Both the position numbers and the translations under genes were made by a program. From Microcystis aeruginosa Ma_SC_T_19800800_S464 (GTDB lineage Bacteria; Cyanobacteriota; Cyanobacteriia; Cyanobacteriales; Microcystaceae), in the NCBI GenBank assembly GCA_007095785.1, contig SFBL01000178.1, positions 1 through 52,677 on the forward strand: a stretch of DNA of 52,677 bases. Direction: 5' to 3'. This document shows positions 17,223 to 26,431 of the stretch, piece after piece (position 1 is the first letter of the stretch; the number at the start of each line of letters is the position of its first letter). A model generated the notes under the pieces. That model ran no database searches and was not told where the DNA came from. It saw only the letters and a list, made by a program, of their open reading frames with translations.

Positions 17223-19193
17223 ATGACAGAAATAGCGATCGAATCGATCCTACAGGAAAATCGGCTGTTTCCTCCCAGTGCCGAATTTGCTCAGAATGCC
17301 ACCATTAAAAGCTTTGAAGAATACCAGCAACTCTACGCCAAAGCCAAGGCCGATCCCCCGGCTTTTTGGGCCCAATTAGCCGAAAAAGAACTACATTGGT
17401 TTGAAAAATGGTCAGAGGTTCTTGACTGGCAGCCCCCCTTTGCTAAATGGTTCGTCAACGGCAAGATTAATATTTGTTACAACTGTATTGACAGACATCT
17501 CACCACCTGGAGACGTAATAAAGCCGCCATCATCTGGGAAGGAGAACCGGGAGACAGTCGCACCATTACCTACGAACAGCTACACCGAGAAGTCTGTCAA
17601 TTTGCCAACGCTTTAAAGGAATTAGGCGTAAAAAAAGGCGATGTGGTCGGAATTTATATGCCGATGATTCCCGAAGCAGCCATCGCCATGTTAGCCTGTG
17701 CCAGAATTGGTGCGCCCCACAGTGTCGTTTTTGGGGGATTTAGTGCCGATGCTTTGCGCGAGCGTCTTAATGATGCGACCGCTAAGGTGGTAATCACTGC
17801 CGATGGTGGTTTCCGCAAGGATAAAGTCGTTGCTCTCAAGGAACAGGTGGATCTGGCCCTAGCCGATAATAGCGCCCCCAGTGTGGAAAAAGTTCTCGTT
17901 GTCCAGCGCAGCAAGGAACCCATCAATATGGTTGCCGATCGCGATTACTGGTGGCATGATCTACAAAAACAGGTATCTGCTAACTGTCCGGCCGAACCGA
18001 TGGATAGCGAAGATATGTTATTTATCCTCTACACCAGTGGTTCCACCGGCAAACCGAAAGGAGTCGTCCACACCACCGGCGGTTATAATCTCTACACCCA
18101 TATCACCAGCAAATGGATTTTTGACCTGAAAGACACCGATGTTTACTGGTGTACTGCCGATGTGGGTTGGATTACTGGCCATAGTTATATCGTTTACGGA
18201 CCTCTCTCCAATGGTGCAACCACGGTAATGTATGAAGGGGTTCCCCGTCCCTCTAATTTAGGCTGTTTTTGGGATGTAATTGAGAAATATCGCGTTAATA
18301 TCTTTTATACTGCCCCCACTGCTATCCGCGCTTTTATCAAAATGGGTGAAGATATCCCCAATAGCCGGGATTTATCCTCTTTGCGCTTACTGGGAACCGT
18401 GGGAGAACCGATTAACCCAGAAGCGTGGATGTGGTATCACCGGGTTATCGGTAAGGAAAAATGTCCGATTGTCGATACTTGGTGGCAAACGGAAACCGGG
18501 GGAATTATGATTACTCCCTTACCCGGGGCAATTGCCACCAAACCGGGGTCAGCAACCCTCCCTTTTCCAGGTATTATCGCCGCAGTGGTGGACCTAGAGG
18601 GCAATCCCACCCAAGCGAATGAGGGGGGTTATCTGGTGGTCAAACATCCCTGGCCCGGTATGATGCGAACAGTCTATAAAAATCCTGATCGCTTCCGTAA
18701 TACCTACTGGGAACAGATCGCCCCCAAAGATGGCCAATATCTCTATTTTGCTGGGGATGGTAGTCGTCAGGACGAGGACGGTTATTTCTGGGTAATGGGG
18801 CGCGTTGATGACGTGATTAGCGTTTCTGGCCACCGTTTAGGGACAATGGAGATCGAATCAGCTTTAGTATCTCATCCCGCAGTAGCAGAGGCGGCTGTGG
18901 TGGGACGACCGGATGAAATTAAGGGGGAAGAGGTCTATGCTTTTGTGACTCTCGAGGGACATTATGAAGCGAGTCAGGAGTTAGCGCAAGCATTAAAGGA
19001 TCACGTTGTCAAGGAAATTGGCATTATTGCTCGACCGGGAGAAATCCGTTTTACCGATGTGCTGCCAAAAACGCGATCGGGTAAAATTATGCGTCGTCTC
19101 TTGCGAACTTTAGCATCAGGTCAAGAGATTTCCGGTGATACTTCTACTCTAGAAGATCGATCGGTTTTGGATAAATTGCGGCAAGATGCCTAA
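17223..19193 (+). CDS. acs: Acetyl-CoA synthetase
   Basis: Activates acetate with ATP and CoA to acetyl-CoA through acetyl-AMP. The 656-residue length is standard. Motifs include the P-loop-like [14 protein letters not shown] (about residues 269-282), [10 protein letters not shown] (about 419), [20 protein letters not shown] and the C-terminal [14 protein letters not shown], whose lysine is the usual acetylation-control site in the family. The gene is divergent from psaC, with 250 bases between starts. Confidence 0.97.
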   Translation: MTEIAIESILQENRLFPPSAEFAQNATIKSFEEYQQLYAKAKADPPAFWAQLAEKELHWFEKWSEVLDWQPPFAKWFVNGKINICYNCIDRHLTTWRRNKAAIIWEGEPGDSRTITYEQLHREVCQFANALKELGVKKGDVVGIYMPMIPEAAIAMLACARIGAPHSVVFGGFSADALRERLNDATAKVVITADGGFRKDKVVALKEQVDLALADNSAPSVEKVLVVQRSKEPINMVADRDYWWHDLQKQVSANCPAEPMDSEDMLFILYTSGSTGKPKGVVHTTGGYNLYTHITSKWIFDLKDTDVYWCTADVGWITGHSYIVYGPLSNGATTVMYEGVPRPSNLGCFWDVIEKYRVNIFYTAPTAIRAFIKMGEDIPNSRDLSSLRLLGTVGEPINPEAWMWYHRVIGKEKCPIVDTWWQTETGGIMITPLPGAIATKPGSATLPFPGIIAAVVDLEGNPTQANEGGYLVVKHPWPGMMRTVYKNPDRFRNTYWEQIAPKDGQYLYFAGDGSRQDEDGYFWVMGRVDDVISVSGHRLGTMEIESALVSHPAVAEAAVVGRPDEIKGEEVYAFVTLEGHYEASQELAQALKDHVVKEIGIIARPGEIRFTDVLPKTRSGKIMRRLLRTLASGQEISGDTSTLEDRSVLDKLRQDA

Positions 19194-19528
19194 TTTAATT
19201 GCTGGTTTTTCCTAGTAGTTAGGGTGAGGAATAAGAGTTAATCTTATCTCACTCTAACGGGAGTGATTCTCGGTGAACATATTTGCTCAAGCAGCAAAGC
19301 TAAGTAGTTGGACAAAAGTAAAGTTAACTGTGGGGTAAGGATTCAGGATTCAGGATTCAGGAGTCAGTAAGAATTGCGGCAATTTACATTTCTTAAGATA
19401 GACAACAGATTTTATGTACGACTACTTATAACTAATAATAAATCCTGTTTAAAAGGTATAGGGGGAAGTGGGAAGTGGGAAAAAACAATCCATAACTTGG
19501 GAGTTAATCACACGATTAAAAACGGATT
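19194..19528. other. Gene-free interval with short repeats
   Basis: No gene is visible. It contains three copies of an ATTCAGG-type heptamer (about 19340-19365) and is otherwise AT-rich. TATCTCACTC near 19240 and an ACTCTAACGG stretch are unexplained. The downstream edge carries the promoter of the coiled-coil gene. Confidence 0.6.
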
Positions 19529-19537
19529 TGATATAAT
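19529..19537 (+). promoter_or_regulatory. Candidate extended -10 promoter
   Basis: TGATATAAT is an extended -10 element (TG-N-TATAAT) 42 bases upstream of the coiled-coil gene start. There is no good -35 hexamer, which is common with an extended -10. Confidence 0.45.
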
Positions 19538-19578
19538 GATAAAGATAAGAGCCAAGGGAAATTATAGGAGTTTAATTA

Positions 19579-20091
19579 ATGACCACCACCACTACTACGG
19601 ATAATGATTTAAAAAGACTAGAAGATTTAATCCTCAATGGACAGAAGATAATCGAACATCGATTCAACGAAATCGACAATCGACTCACTACCATGGACAA
19701 TCGACTCACTACCATGGACAATCGACTCACTACCATGGACAATCGACTCACTACCATGGAAACTCGACTCATTGAGGTGGACAATCGACTCACTACCGTG
19801 GAAACTCGACTGATTGAGGTGGACAATCGATTGAAGGTGATTGAGAATGGACAAGCGGAAATGAAAGCTGATGTCAAAACTATTCAAAAAGATACTACCG
19901 ATTTAAAGATTGAACTCACGGAAGTTAAAGGTGATATTAAAACTCTTGATAGTAAATTTGATGACATGAATAAACGCTTAGAGAAAGTCGAAGGAACCCA
20001 AAATAATCAAATTTGGACATTGATAACTGTCTTAAGTGGTTCCTTACTAGCTGTGGGATTTAGAAGTTTTTTTATCAACAATAATCCCTAA
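19579..20091 (+). CDS. Repeat-built coiled-coil protein with C-terminal membrane helix
   Basis: A 170-residue protein. Residues 30-85 are seven-residue repeats of the pattern DNRLTTM, or TRLIEV, coded by 21-base tandem repeats, and make an uninterrupted coiled coil. A second helical part, to about residue 140 (ADVKTIQKDTTDLKIELTEV), continues the heptads. A C-terminal hydrophobic segment, WTLITVLSGSLLAVGF, is likely a membrane anchor. No enzymatic motif is present. The start has AGGAG eight bases upstream. Function is unknown; a surface- or membrane-tethered spacer or scaffold is plausible. Confidence 0.8.
   Translation: MTTTTTTDNDLKRLEDLILNGQKIIEHRFNEIDNRLTTMDNRLTTMDNRLTTMDNRLTTMETRLIEVDNRLTTVETRLIEVDNRLKVIENGQAEMKADVKTIQKDTTDLKIELTEVKGDIKTLDSKFDDMNKRLEKVEGTQNNQIWTLITVLSGSLLAVGFRSFFINNNP
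19675..19836. repeat. 21-bp in-frame tandem repeat
   Basis: Four perfect copies of a 21-base unit starting GACAATCGACTCACTACC occupy 19675-19758. Degenerate copies follow to about 19836. Because the unit is a multiple of three, gain or loss of copies changes coiled-coil length without a frameshift. Confidence 0.92.
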
Positions 20092-20130
20092 TCTCAGCAA
20101 GAGAATTGCTATAATTTGCTCAGTCAAACA

Positions 20131-20655
20131 ATGAAAAGCGAGCGCCTAATTCTCCGTCCTTGGCAACTCCCCGCAGACAAAGAGTCTTTTTTTCAGATCT
20201 ATCAAAATTCCGAAGTCACTTATTTTTTACCTAGAATTCGTCAGTTAGCCACGGATATTGAGAGTTTAAATGCCCATTTTTCCGAAAGATTACCAACTAT
20301 TCGTAATCAGGGTAATGGCAGCGATTGGTGGGCAATGATCGATCGAAAAAATAATCAGATTATCGGTTCGATAATTTTACAGAATTTACCCGATAACTAC
20401 GGTTATCCTACCCCAGATATTGAAATTGGTTGGCATTTACGGCGCGATTCTTGGGGACAAGGATATATAACCGAAGCGGCTAAAGTTATTCTAGAATACG
20501 GCTTAATCACCTTACAATTGCCGATTATCTACGCGGTGGTTAATCCCGATAATTATCGCTCAATTCGTGTCACCGAAAGACTAGGAATGCAATCAATGGG
20601 ATTAACGAATAAATACTACGACATTGAAGCACTTTTATTCTCGATCGTAGCTTAA
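20131..20655 (+). CDS. GNAT family N-acetyltransferase (RimJ/RimL-like)
   Basis: A 174-residue acetyltransferase. The N-terminal strand is SERLILRPWQL. The acetyl-CoA core is IEIGWHLRRDSWGQGYITEA, followed by AVVNPDNYRSIRVTERLGM, both typical of the RimJ/RimL group. The ATG at 20131 is preferred over an in-frame TTG at 20116. It is about 40 bases downstream of the coiled-coil gene. The acceptor is unknown. It is only distantly similar to the GNAT gene at 6038. Confidence 0.87.
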   Translation: MKSERLILRPWQLPADKESFFQIYQNSEVTYFLPRIRQLATDIESLNAHFSERLPTIRNQGNGSDWWAMIDRKNNQIIGSIILQNLPDNYGYPTPDIEIGWHLRRDSWGQGYITEAAKVILEYGLITLQLPIIYAVVNPDNYRSIRVTERLGMQSMGLTNKYYDIEALLFSIVA

Positions 20656-20826
20656 AGTTCATTAATAATTATTGATTGTTTCTTATTTTATACCATTTTT
20701 CTTTATTTGCGTCACAACGAATGAAGGTTTGGCAAGCATTCGAGCGTGGATGTCTGTCATGGATTTAGAAATTTGGTATTATAGCTGCTGTGGTTGTCAT
20801 GCTAAACCCATTCTTGATCAAAAAGT

Positions 20827-20851
20827 AAAAAGGGAAATATATTCCCTTTTT
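20827..20851. terminator. Bidirectional intrinsic terminator
   Basis: AAAAAGGGAA and TTCCCTTTTT form a perfect 10-bp stem with a 5-base loop between two convergent genes. The A/T tracts give a T-run on each strand, so it can end the GNAT transcript and the DUF1269 transcript alike. Confidence 0.85.
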
Positions 20852-20873
20852 CTGGCTTTTATGGACCCATATG

Positions 20874-21380
20874 CTAAACGATTTCGGGTTTAACACCTCT
20901 TTGGTCGAGAACTTTCTGTAATTCAGCTTCGTCGGTTTTGGTCAAAGAAGTGCGTAACACTTTACCTCCGTAGGGGGCCACTTCATCGAGGACCTTATCG
21001 GGGGTAACTTTTTGGACGAGAACAAAGAGAGCAGAGGTACTGGGCTGCAGGGTTTCTCCCAATTCCCGCATAAAATTGTCATCCACACCGATATCACTTA
21101 AAGCACCTCCCAAAGCGCCACCAGCAGCACCGAGGACAGCCCCTAATAAAGGGGATAAAAAGAGCATTCCGATTAATAATCCCCAGAAACTGCCACTTGC
21201 CGCTCCTGCTGCCGTTAAATTGACTGCTTGCTTGAGTTTAATCTGGCCATCTTTGTTTTTAACCACTACAGCAGCATCTTCTAATTCGATGAGATGTTCC
21301 TGTTGCAGTTTAGCCAAAGTTAAACGAACTTCTTCTGCTTTAAATTCGTCCTCATAGGCGATGACAAATAGATCAGCCAT
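20874..21380 (-). CDS. DUF1269 family membrane protein
   Basis: A 168-residue protein. An N-terminal ferredoxin-like region (MADLFVIAYEDEFKAEEVR) is followed by a glycine/alanine-rich hydrophobic hairpin (about residues 55-95, including FWGLLIGMLFLSPLLGA and LGAAGGALGGALSDIGV). The C-terminal part has SALFVLVQK and GGKVLRTSL. This is the DUF1269 pattern; the function of the family is unknown, with reports of stress association. It follows the CBS-CP12 gene on the same strand after about 97 bases. Confidence 0.85.
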   Translation of the reverse strand: MADLFVIAYEDEFKAEEVRLTLAKLQQEHLIELEDAAVVVKNKDGQIKLKQAVNLTAAGAASGSFWGLLIGMLFLSPLLGAVLGAAGGALGGALSDIGVDDNFMRELGETLQPSTSALFVLVQKVTPDKVLDEVAPYGGKVLRTSLTKTDEAELQKVLDQRGVKPEIV

Positions 21381-21477
21381 AGTTTTTCCTCGATTATTAG
21401 CAAATAAAACCTTTATACACTACTTTTGCCGGATTAAAAAGTTTGAGGTATCGGAGAATACCCAAAAACCATGAAGA

Positions 21478-22095
21478 TTAGGTGTCATAAATACGCGCTT
21501 CAAAAGCATCGGGATTTTCTTGACAGTATTCCTCAAAATAGGTTTTTTCTGGTTTTTTAGCGCGTTGGTGTGCCAATTCTGCCTGTAATTCCTCAACAAC
21601 ATCCCAAGCTGCGGCACAATCGGGAGAATTTCCCCCTTTTTCCGCACAGACTGCCCGGGCAATATCTCTAGCTTTGATAATCTCCGCTTCTAAATCAAGA
21701 CTGCGGGGCTTTTCGACAGCGTTACCTTTATGGAGGATGTCACTAACAGAGATAACACCGAGCAAACCGCCTTTAATTACCGGTGCGAAACGAATACCGG
21801 TATTAGCAAATAAGCGGGCCACATATTCAACCCCGAGGTCGGGATTAATCACGATGCAGGGTTTGCTCATCACTTCATAGACGCGCACTTTTTGCGGATC
21901 TTGACCGAAAGCGACGACTTTATAGACAATATCGGTTTCAGTGATGATTCCGTAGGCATCTTCATCGTGACGGCGATCAACAATGAGAGTTCTAATGTTC
22001 TTTTCTCTCATTAATTGTACCGCTTTGGCAACGGTTTCAGAACCTTTAATCTTGGCCACCTCCGTGGTCATAATTTCAGCTGCTTTCATAGTCAT
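21478..22095 (-). CDS. CBS-CP12 fusion protein
   Basis: A 205-residue protein joining two CBS motifs (AEIMTTEVAKIKGSETVAKA, about residues 5-60, and VYEVMSKPCIVINPDLG, about 75-125) to a CP12 domain (about 138-205). CP12 regulates the Calvin cycle by redox-controlled binding of GAPDH and phosphoribulokinase. Here the N-terminal cysteine pair (AVCAEKGGNSPDCAAAW) and the AWDVVEELQAE core are present. The C-terminal segment YCQENPDAFEARIYDT has only one cysteine: Ala stands where the second Cys of the usual C-terminal pair would be. CBS pairs bind adenine nucleotides such as AMP. This fusion is known from cyanobacteria including Microcystis, where it can act as an adenylate- and redox-responsive regulator. 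Confidence 0.93.
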   Translation of the reverse strand: MTMKAAEIMTTEVAKIKGSETVAKAVQLMREKNIRTLIVDRRHDEDAYGIITETDIVYKVVAFGQDPQKVRVYEVMSKPCIVINPDLGVEYVARLFANTGIRFAPVIKGGLLGVISVSDILHKGNAVEKPRSLDLEAEIIKARDIARAVCAEKGGNSPDCAAAWDVVEELQAELAHQRAKKPEKTYFEEYCQENPDAFEARIYDT

Positions 22096-22185
22096 ATTTG
22101 GAGAAGTTAAGTTGTGCCTTTGTTATTTTAAGACATAAACTGACCCCCAATACTGACGGCTGACGGCTAAAAAACCGCTCCCTGA

Positions 22186-23376
22186 TTAACGCCATTCCAC
22201 CAGTTGTCGTTCTTGGACGACCAAACCATATACTGTCTCGGTTTGACGGGCTAAATTCGCCCAATGAAAGCGTTTTTCTAGGTCTTCGTAGGCGTTATTA
22301 ACTAATTCGTGGGCGTATTCGGGATGATTTAAAACCTCCAAAATGCCCCAAGCGAGGGAATCGGGATTATTGGCCCGGGTGACAATTCCCGTTTGACCAT
22401 GACGGACAACTTCGGGAAAACCGCAGGTATCGGAAACTACCACGGGAACCCTAGCGGCGAAACTTTCCAGGGCGACGATGCCAAAAGGTTCGTAAAGACT
22501 GGGAAAAACGGCACAATCGGCCACGGTTTGGAAGCGATCGAGGTTTTCATCGGACATAAAGCCCGTAAAATAACAATGATGCCAGATACCGAGATGCCAG
22601 GCCTGTTGTTTGAGTTTATCGGTATTGCCGCCACCGATAATAACAAATTTAGTTTTAGCCTCGGTCTGAGCGAGGACTTTTGGGGCAGCGTTGAGTAACA
22701 CCGAAACCCCCTTTTCAAAGGTCATGCGCCCGACGTAATAGACGATTTTTTCGTGATCTTCGGCATATTGACGACGAAAAGCTCGGTAATCAAAGTTAAG
22801 GTCTCTTTGCTTTTTCTCGGCCCGAATACCGTTATAAACCACATCGATCTTATCCCAGGGTGCGCCCAAAGCTCGATGGACTTCATGACGCATATAGCCG
22901 GTACAGACGATGACGCGCCAAGCATTATAGACGAGGGTTCCCTCTTTGCTGGCGATATAGCGTTGGGTGTCGGTGTGCAGTCCGTTATAACGTCCGTATT
23001 CCGTGGCGTGAATCGTGGCAATCAGGGGTATTTTAAAGAGATGTTTCAAGGCGATGGCTGCATCCCCTACTAACCAATCGTGGGCGTGAACAAGGTCAAA
23101 TTTTCCGTATTCGGCGATTATTTTGCCGCCTTGTTGTCCCATGCTGTTATTCATGTTGACCACCCAATGGAAAAAGTCATTGCCGGGGGGTACGGGGACG
23201 CGGTGGATGTGAATACCTTCTACCAGTTCGTAACTGGGGGCCTGACCGAATTCGATCGTGATTAAATGGACTTCATGACCGAGTTTGACGATTTCGGGAT
23301 AGAGTTCAGCGACATGACGGGCGATACCGCCCACTAATCGCGGTGGAAATTCCCACGCTAACACTAAAATCCTCAT
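22186..23376 (-). CDS. Glycosyltransferase family 4 protein
   Basis: A 396-residue GT-B enzyme. The N-terminal domain opens MRILVLAWEFPPRLVGGIARH, with the glycine-rich loop of family 4, and has LVHAHDWLVGDAAIAL. The C-terminal nucleotide-sugar domain has YVGRMTFEKGVSVLL and SLYEPFGIVALESFAARVPVVV, with the EPFGIVALE motif of the family. It resembles starch-synthase-like GT4 proteins common in cyanobacteria, but donor and acceptor cannot be read from sequence. It is downstream of the RimI-like gene, with 38 bases between. Confidence 0.9.
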   Translation of the reverse strand: MRILVLAWEFPPRLVGGIARHVAELYPEIVKLGHEVHLITIEFGQAPSYELVEGIHIHRVPVPPGNDFFHWVVNMNNSMGQQGGKIIAEYGKFDLVHAHDWLVGDAAIALKHLFKIPLIATIHATEYGRYNGLHTDTQRYIASKEGTLVYNAWRVIVCTGYMRHEVHRALGAPWDKIDVVYNGIRAEKKQRDLNFDYRAFRRQYAEDHEKIVYYVGRMTFEKGVSVLLNAAPKVLAQTEAKTKFVIIGGGNTDKLKQQAWHLGIWHHCYFTGFMSDENLDRFQTVADCAVFPSLYEPFGIVALESFAARVPVVVSDTCGFPEVVRHGQTGIVTRANNPDSLAWGILEVLNHPEYAHELVNNAYEDLEKRFHWANLARQTETVYGLVVQERQLVEWR

Positions 23377-23414
23377 TTTTCCCTAACCTCGACCTGATTT
23401 AAGCTTGTAAGTAA

Positions 23415-23993
23415 TCATGACATCCCCATGGTATCTATTTTGGCTCTGGTTTCTTCCTCTAATTGCCACTCTCCCCGCGCCAGTCTGGAGAGGATATCTT
23501 GTCGCCACTTGTTTAATTGTTCCTGAAAAGCGGCCGTTTGTAGATCGTTGCGCCAGCAAATTAGGGCCGATTCGCCAGTTTGCGAATAATAATTTTTACG
23601 CTCTCCAGCGACGCGGAAGCCAAAATGCTCGTAGAGTGCGATCGCTGACTGGTTCGATACTGCCACCTCTAGGGTAGCCCTTTCCAGTTGTCTTTGTACA
23701 GCCTTTTCAAGCAGTTTGTAGAGAAGTAGTTTTCCTAATCCTTGTCTTTGATAGTCGGGATAAATTGCCAGAAGGGTAATATGCGCTTCTTCGAGAATTG
23801 CCCAAAAACAAGCCAATCCGATGATTGTTTCTGGATTGCTGGGTAGGGAGAGAATTAATAATTCACTGTTGGGGCTGTTTAATTCCCGTTCATAACCGGA
23901 TAGGGTCCAAATACCGCCGAGACTGGTGCGATCAAGTGCTACCATGGCGGCAAGATGTGCGAATTTTGGGGGTTTAATCTGTATTTTTGGCAT
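23415..23993 (-). CDS. rimI: Ribosomal-protein-alanine N-acetyltransferase (RimI-like)
   Basis: A 192-residue GNAT protein. The acetyl-CoA loop is ITLLAIYPDYQRQGLGKLLL (R/Q-x-x-G-x-G/A), followed by ATLEVAVSNQSAIALYEHFGF and an AGERKNYY element typical of RimI. RimI acetylates the N-terminal alanine of ribosomal protein S18. The protein is longer than E. coli RimI by about 40 residues, mostly at the C-terminus. It is probably co-transcribed with the glycosyltransferase gene. Confidence 0.82.
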   Translation of the reverse strand: MPKIQIKPPKFAHLAAMVALDRTSLGGIWTLSGYERELNSPNSELLILSLPSNPETIIGLACFWAILEEAHITLLAIYPDYQRQGLGKLLLYKLLEKAVQRQLERATLEVAVSNQSAIALYEHFGFRVAGERKNYYSQTGESALICWRNDLQTAAFQEQLNKWRQDILSRLARGEWQLEEETRAKIDTMGMS

Positions 23994-23995
23994 TT

Positions 23996-24136
23996 ATGGG
24001 GGATGGGGGATGGGGGATGGGGGATGGGGGATAGGGGAAGCGGGAATTATGAATTATGAAGTGGGGAGAACAAAGCTGCCTTCTGACTCCTGACTCCTAA
24101 CTCCTAACTCCTGACTCCTGACTCCTGACTCCTGAT
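23996..24136. repeat. ATGGGGG and ACTCCTG tandem repeats
   Basis: About five copies of ATGGGGG (23996-24033) and about seven copies of the ACTCCTG/ACTCCTA heptamer (24083-24136) fill the gap between rimI and pntA. The second array ends three bases before the pntA stop codon. These are spacer-less simple repeats, not a CRISPR array. Confidence 0.88.
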
Positions 24137-24138
24137 AG

Positions 24139-25287
24139 CTAAAAAGCGGATAACTGTTCACTGAGGGCGGATTTAATGCGTTGGTTGCGGATTTCGCCAG
24201 CGTGGGTGACACAGGCACTATCAATGATGTCATCGGCAAAATCGAGGTTTAAACTGCCCTCTTTGCTGACTAAAAGCTGTAGCAGCATTTGCAGGTTTTT
24301 GGCGTACATCTGGCTGGCATTGGTGGCCACTGTGGCAGGAAGATTAACGGCTCCGACGATTTTGACCCCATTAACGATGATTTCTCGTCCCGGTTGGGTG
24401 TAGGCGCAATTTCCGCCCTGTTCCGCCGCTAAATCAACGATTACCGACCCCGGTTTCATGGTGGCGATCATTTCTTTGGTGACTAGCAGCGGGGCCTGTT
24501 TCCCCGGTACTTGGGCGGTGGTAATCACCACATCGGCTCGCTTAATTGGTTCCGTTAGGGCTTGACAAATGCGCTCCTGTGTGCTAAGAGAAACCTCTTT
24601 GGCGTAACCGTTATCGGCGACGGTATCTTCTTCTAGGGGCATTTCAATAAATTTCGCCCCGACACTCTGCACTTCTTCTTTGACTTGGGGACGAATATCA
24701 AAAGCCTCCACCACTGCCCCCAAACGGCGGGCGGTAGCGCAAGCTTGCAATCCGGCAACTCCTGCCCCCAATACCAGCACTTTGGCTGGGGCGATCGTAC
24801 CGGCGGCGGTAGTCATCATCGGGAACATTTTCGGCAGCCCAACAGCGGCGAGGAGTACTGCTTTGTAACCGGCGAGGTTAGCCTGAGAGGAGAGGGCATC
24901 CATGCTCTGGGCGCGACTACTGCGGGGAATTAATTCCATGCTCAAAGCTGTGATCCCGCGCTCGGCTAATTTGGCAATGCGCCGGGGCTGACGCAGGGGA
25001 TCGAGAAAGCCGATGAGGATACCTCCACTTTTCAGGCGATCGATCTCGCTATCGCTAGGAGGGGCGACTTTGAGAATAATATCGGCAGTTTCATAGATAT
25101 ATTCGCTGTTTTCGCTCAGGGCGGCTCCCACGGCACTATAGGCACTATCGGCAAAGTTAGCGCTAATTCCCGCCGTATTTTGGACAATTACCTCAAATCC
25201 CGCCTTGACTAAACGGGCGACGGTATCTGGCACTAGCGCCACCCGCGCCTCGCCTTGGTCACTTTCTTTGATTATGCCGATTTTCAT
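24139..25287 (-). CDS. pntA: NAD(P) transhydrogenase alpha subunit
   Basis: A 382-residue soluble domain I subunit of the proton-translocating transhydrogenase, which interconverts NADH/NADP+ and NAD+/NADPH at the membrane. It starts MKIGIIKESDQGEARVALVP, has KAVLLAAVGLPKMFPMMTTA, the NAD-binding loop LVLGAGVAGLQACATARRLG (about residues 170-189) and KPGSVIVDLAAEQGGN. The membrane parts (the second alpha piece and pntB) are not downstream here; in cyanobacteria these genes can be separate. Its stop is next to a heptamer repeat array. Confidence 0.93.
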   Translation of the reverse strand: MKIGIIKESDQGEARVALVPDTVARLVKAGFEVIVQNTAGISANFADSAYSAVGAALSENSEYIYETADIILKVAPPSDSEIDRLKSGGILIGFLDPLRQPRRIAKLAERGITALSMELIPRSSRAQSMDALSSQANLAGYKAVLLAAVGLPKMFPMMTTAAGTIAPAKVLVLGAGVAGLQACATARRLGAVVEAFDIRPQVKEEVQSVGAKFIEMPLEEDTVADNGYAKEVSLSTQERICQALTEPIKRADVVITTAQVPGKQAPLLVTKEMIATMKPGSVIVDLAAEQGGNCAYTQPGREIIVNGVKIVGAVNLPATVATNASQMYAKNLQMLLQLLVSKEGSLNLDFADDIIDSACVTHAGEIRNQRIKSALSEQLSAF

Positions 25288-25718
25288 GGCTGGGTTTCTC
25301 CTTAATAAGTCCTTCTCTTGTCCTATGCTGTTAGGGTAAGGGTTTCGTTAAATGCGATCGATCCCTTGGGATAATTTCGAGTCAAAATTGCTTTTCACTT
25401 CCATCCTAGCTATCCTCACCTTTCTGGCTCTTTTTCGGGGTAAATCTTAGGATTATCTTCAGAATTAAAGGGTTTTGAGCGGCATTGCTAAGGATTTTTC
25501 CCTAGTAATGAGGTACAAATTTTTCGTTCTGGCGTTACCCAGAACGGTTAACATTAGCCGATCTTCGGTCGTAGATACCAGATTAGGTTATACTTCATCT
25601 TGATGAGAAAGGCTGTAAGCTATTTCTCAATTCTCCCTGACCGAGATTATAAACTAATAAATTGCCTCGATTCTTTCTGAGGTTTTGACAAAAAACTATT
25701 GTACTATCCATTAAGAAA
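25288..25718. other. Gene-free interval upstream of pntA
   Basis: No gene is seen in these 431 bases. It must contain the pntA promoter (minus strand). A short imperfect inverted repeat, CGTTCTGGCG-TTACC-CAGAACG, lies near 25530-25550, and ATCTTCGGTC follows. Nothing else is recognisable. Confidence 0.5.
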
Positions 25719-26282
25719 TTACCTTAAAGTTTCTAAAATTAATGACAAAGGTAAATCGAGGACTTGAGCAATTTGTTCGGCAGTTAGCCCTACTTGCACC
25801 AGTCTGGGAACGGTTTCTAGTTTTGCTTCTTTGAATTTTTCTTCAATCATCAAGTTTTCGGTTTCAATTATATCAGAATTATCCATCGCTAAGTTTTCAG
25901 GAGATTGAGGAGAGTTGTGACAAAAGTTAAGTTTGTCAATTCGTCCAGAATTAACCAAGTTATTGCTACTATTAGTAATTATTAATCTTTCAATTGCCGA
26001 TCGAACATTTGATTTGTTTAAATCTTCGCCTAATGCTTCTGAGAGAATGTGCCAAAGTTCATAGGCTTTATCTCTAGCATGACCTTCACTGCATTTATAA
26101 TCTTGGGCGATTTGAGCATATTTATAACCATTAAAAACGCTTTTTAAAATACCCAATTGTAAAGTGTCTAAGTGTTTTCCTGTTTGCCTAAAAACTACCT
26201 CATCAATAAGTTTAAAAATCTCTTGATTATCCATGTTAATTACTAGTACGCTTTCAGCTAGATTACCGTTATTATCCGTCAT
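25719..26282 (-). CDS. HTH protein of the vWA-MoxR-associated type with Rpn-like C-tail
   Basis: A 187-residue protein. Residues about 17-90 (LDEVVFRQ-like start, then LDTLQLGILKSVFNGYKYA and IAQDYKCSEGHARDKAYELW) match the helix-turn-helix module found at the head of cyanobacterial vWA-MoxR-associated and NTPase-WD40 proteins. A polar linker follows. The last 35 residues (VPRLVQVGLTAEQIAQVLDL) look like the C-terminal helix pair of Rpn/PD-(D/E)XK transposase-like proteins. The usual ATPase or effector part is absent, so this is a small stand-alone or reduced form. The start could also be Met17 (26234). Confidence 0.6.
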   Translation of the reverse strand: MTDNNGNLAESVLVINMDNQEIFKLIDEVVFRQTGKHLDTLQLGILKSVFNGYKYAQIAQDYKCSEGHARDKAYELWHILSEALGEDLNKSNVRSAIERLIITNSSNNLVNSGRIDKLNFCHNSPQSPENLAMDNSDIIETENLMIEEKFKEAKLETVPRLVQVGLTAEQIAQVLDLPLSLILETLR

Positions 26283-26431
26283 TATCCGACTTTTGTAAAG
26301 AGACTTAATAAAACTTCCGACAATATCCGTTTTTTGCCGTCTTGAAAGAACTTAGAGTTATTAATTATAATTAAATTCAAACATCTAGATTAAATCACAT
26401 ATCCAGGTTAAGATAATTGGAGAGAACAATT

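Noticed and set aside
19675-19836. Repeat array considered as CRISPR
   Set aside because: The units are directly abutting with no spacers and form an in-frame protein repeat. The same reasoning applies to 1-72, 23996-24136 and 50295-50365.
19572-19887. Two minus-strand frames of serine-rich repeats opposite the coiled-coil gene
   Set aside because: They are the antisense reading of the 21-bp repeat array. The plus strand has the ribosome binding site, promoter and membrane anchor.
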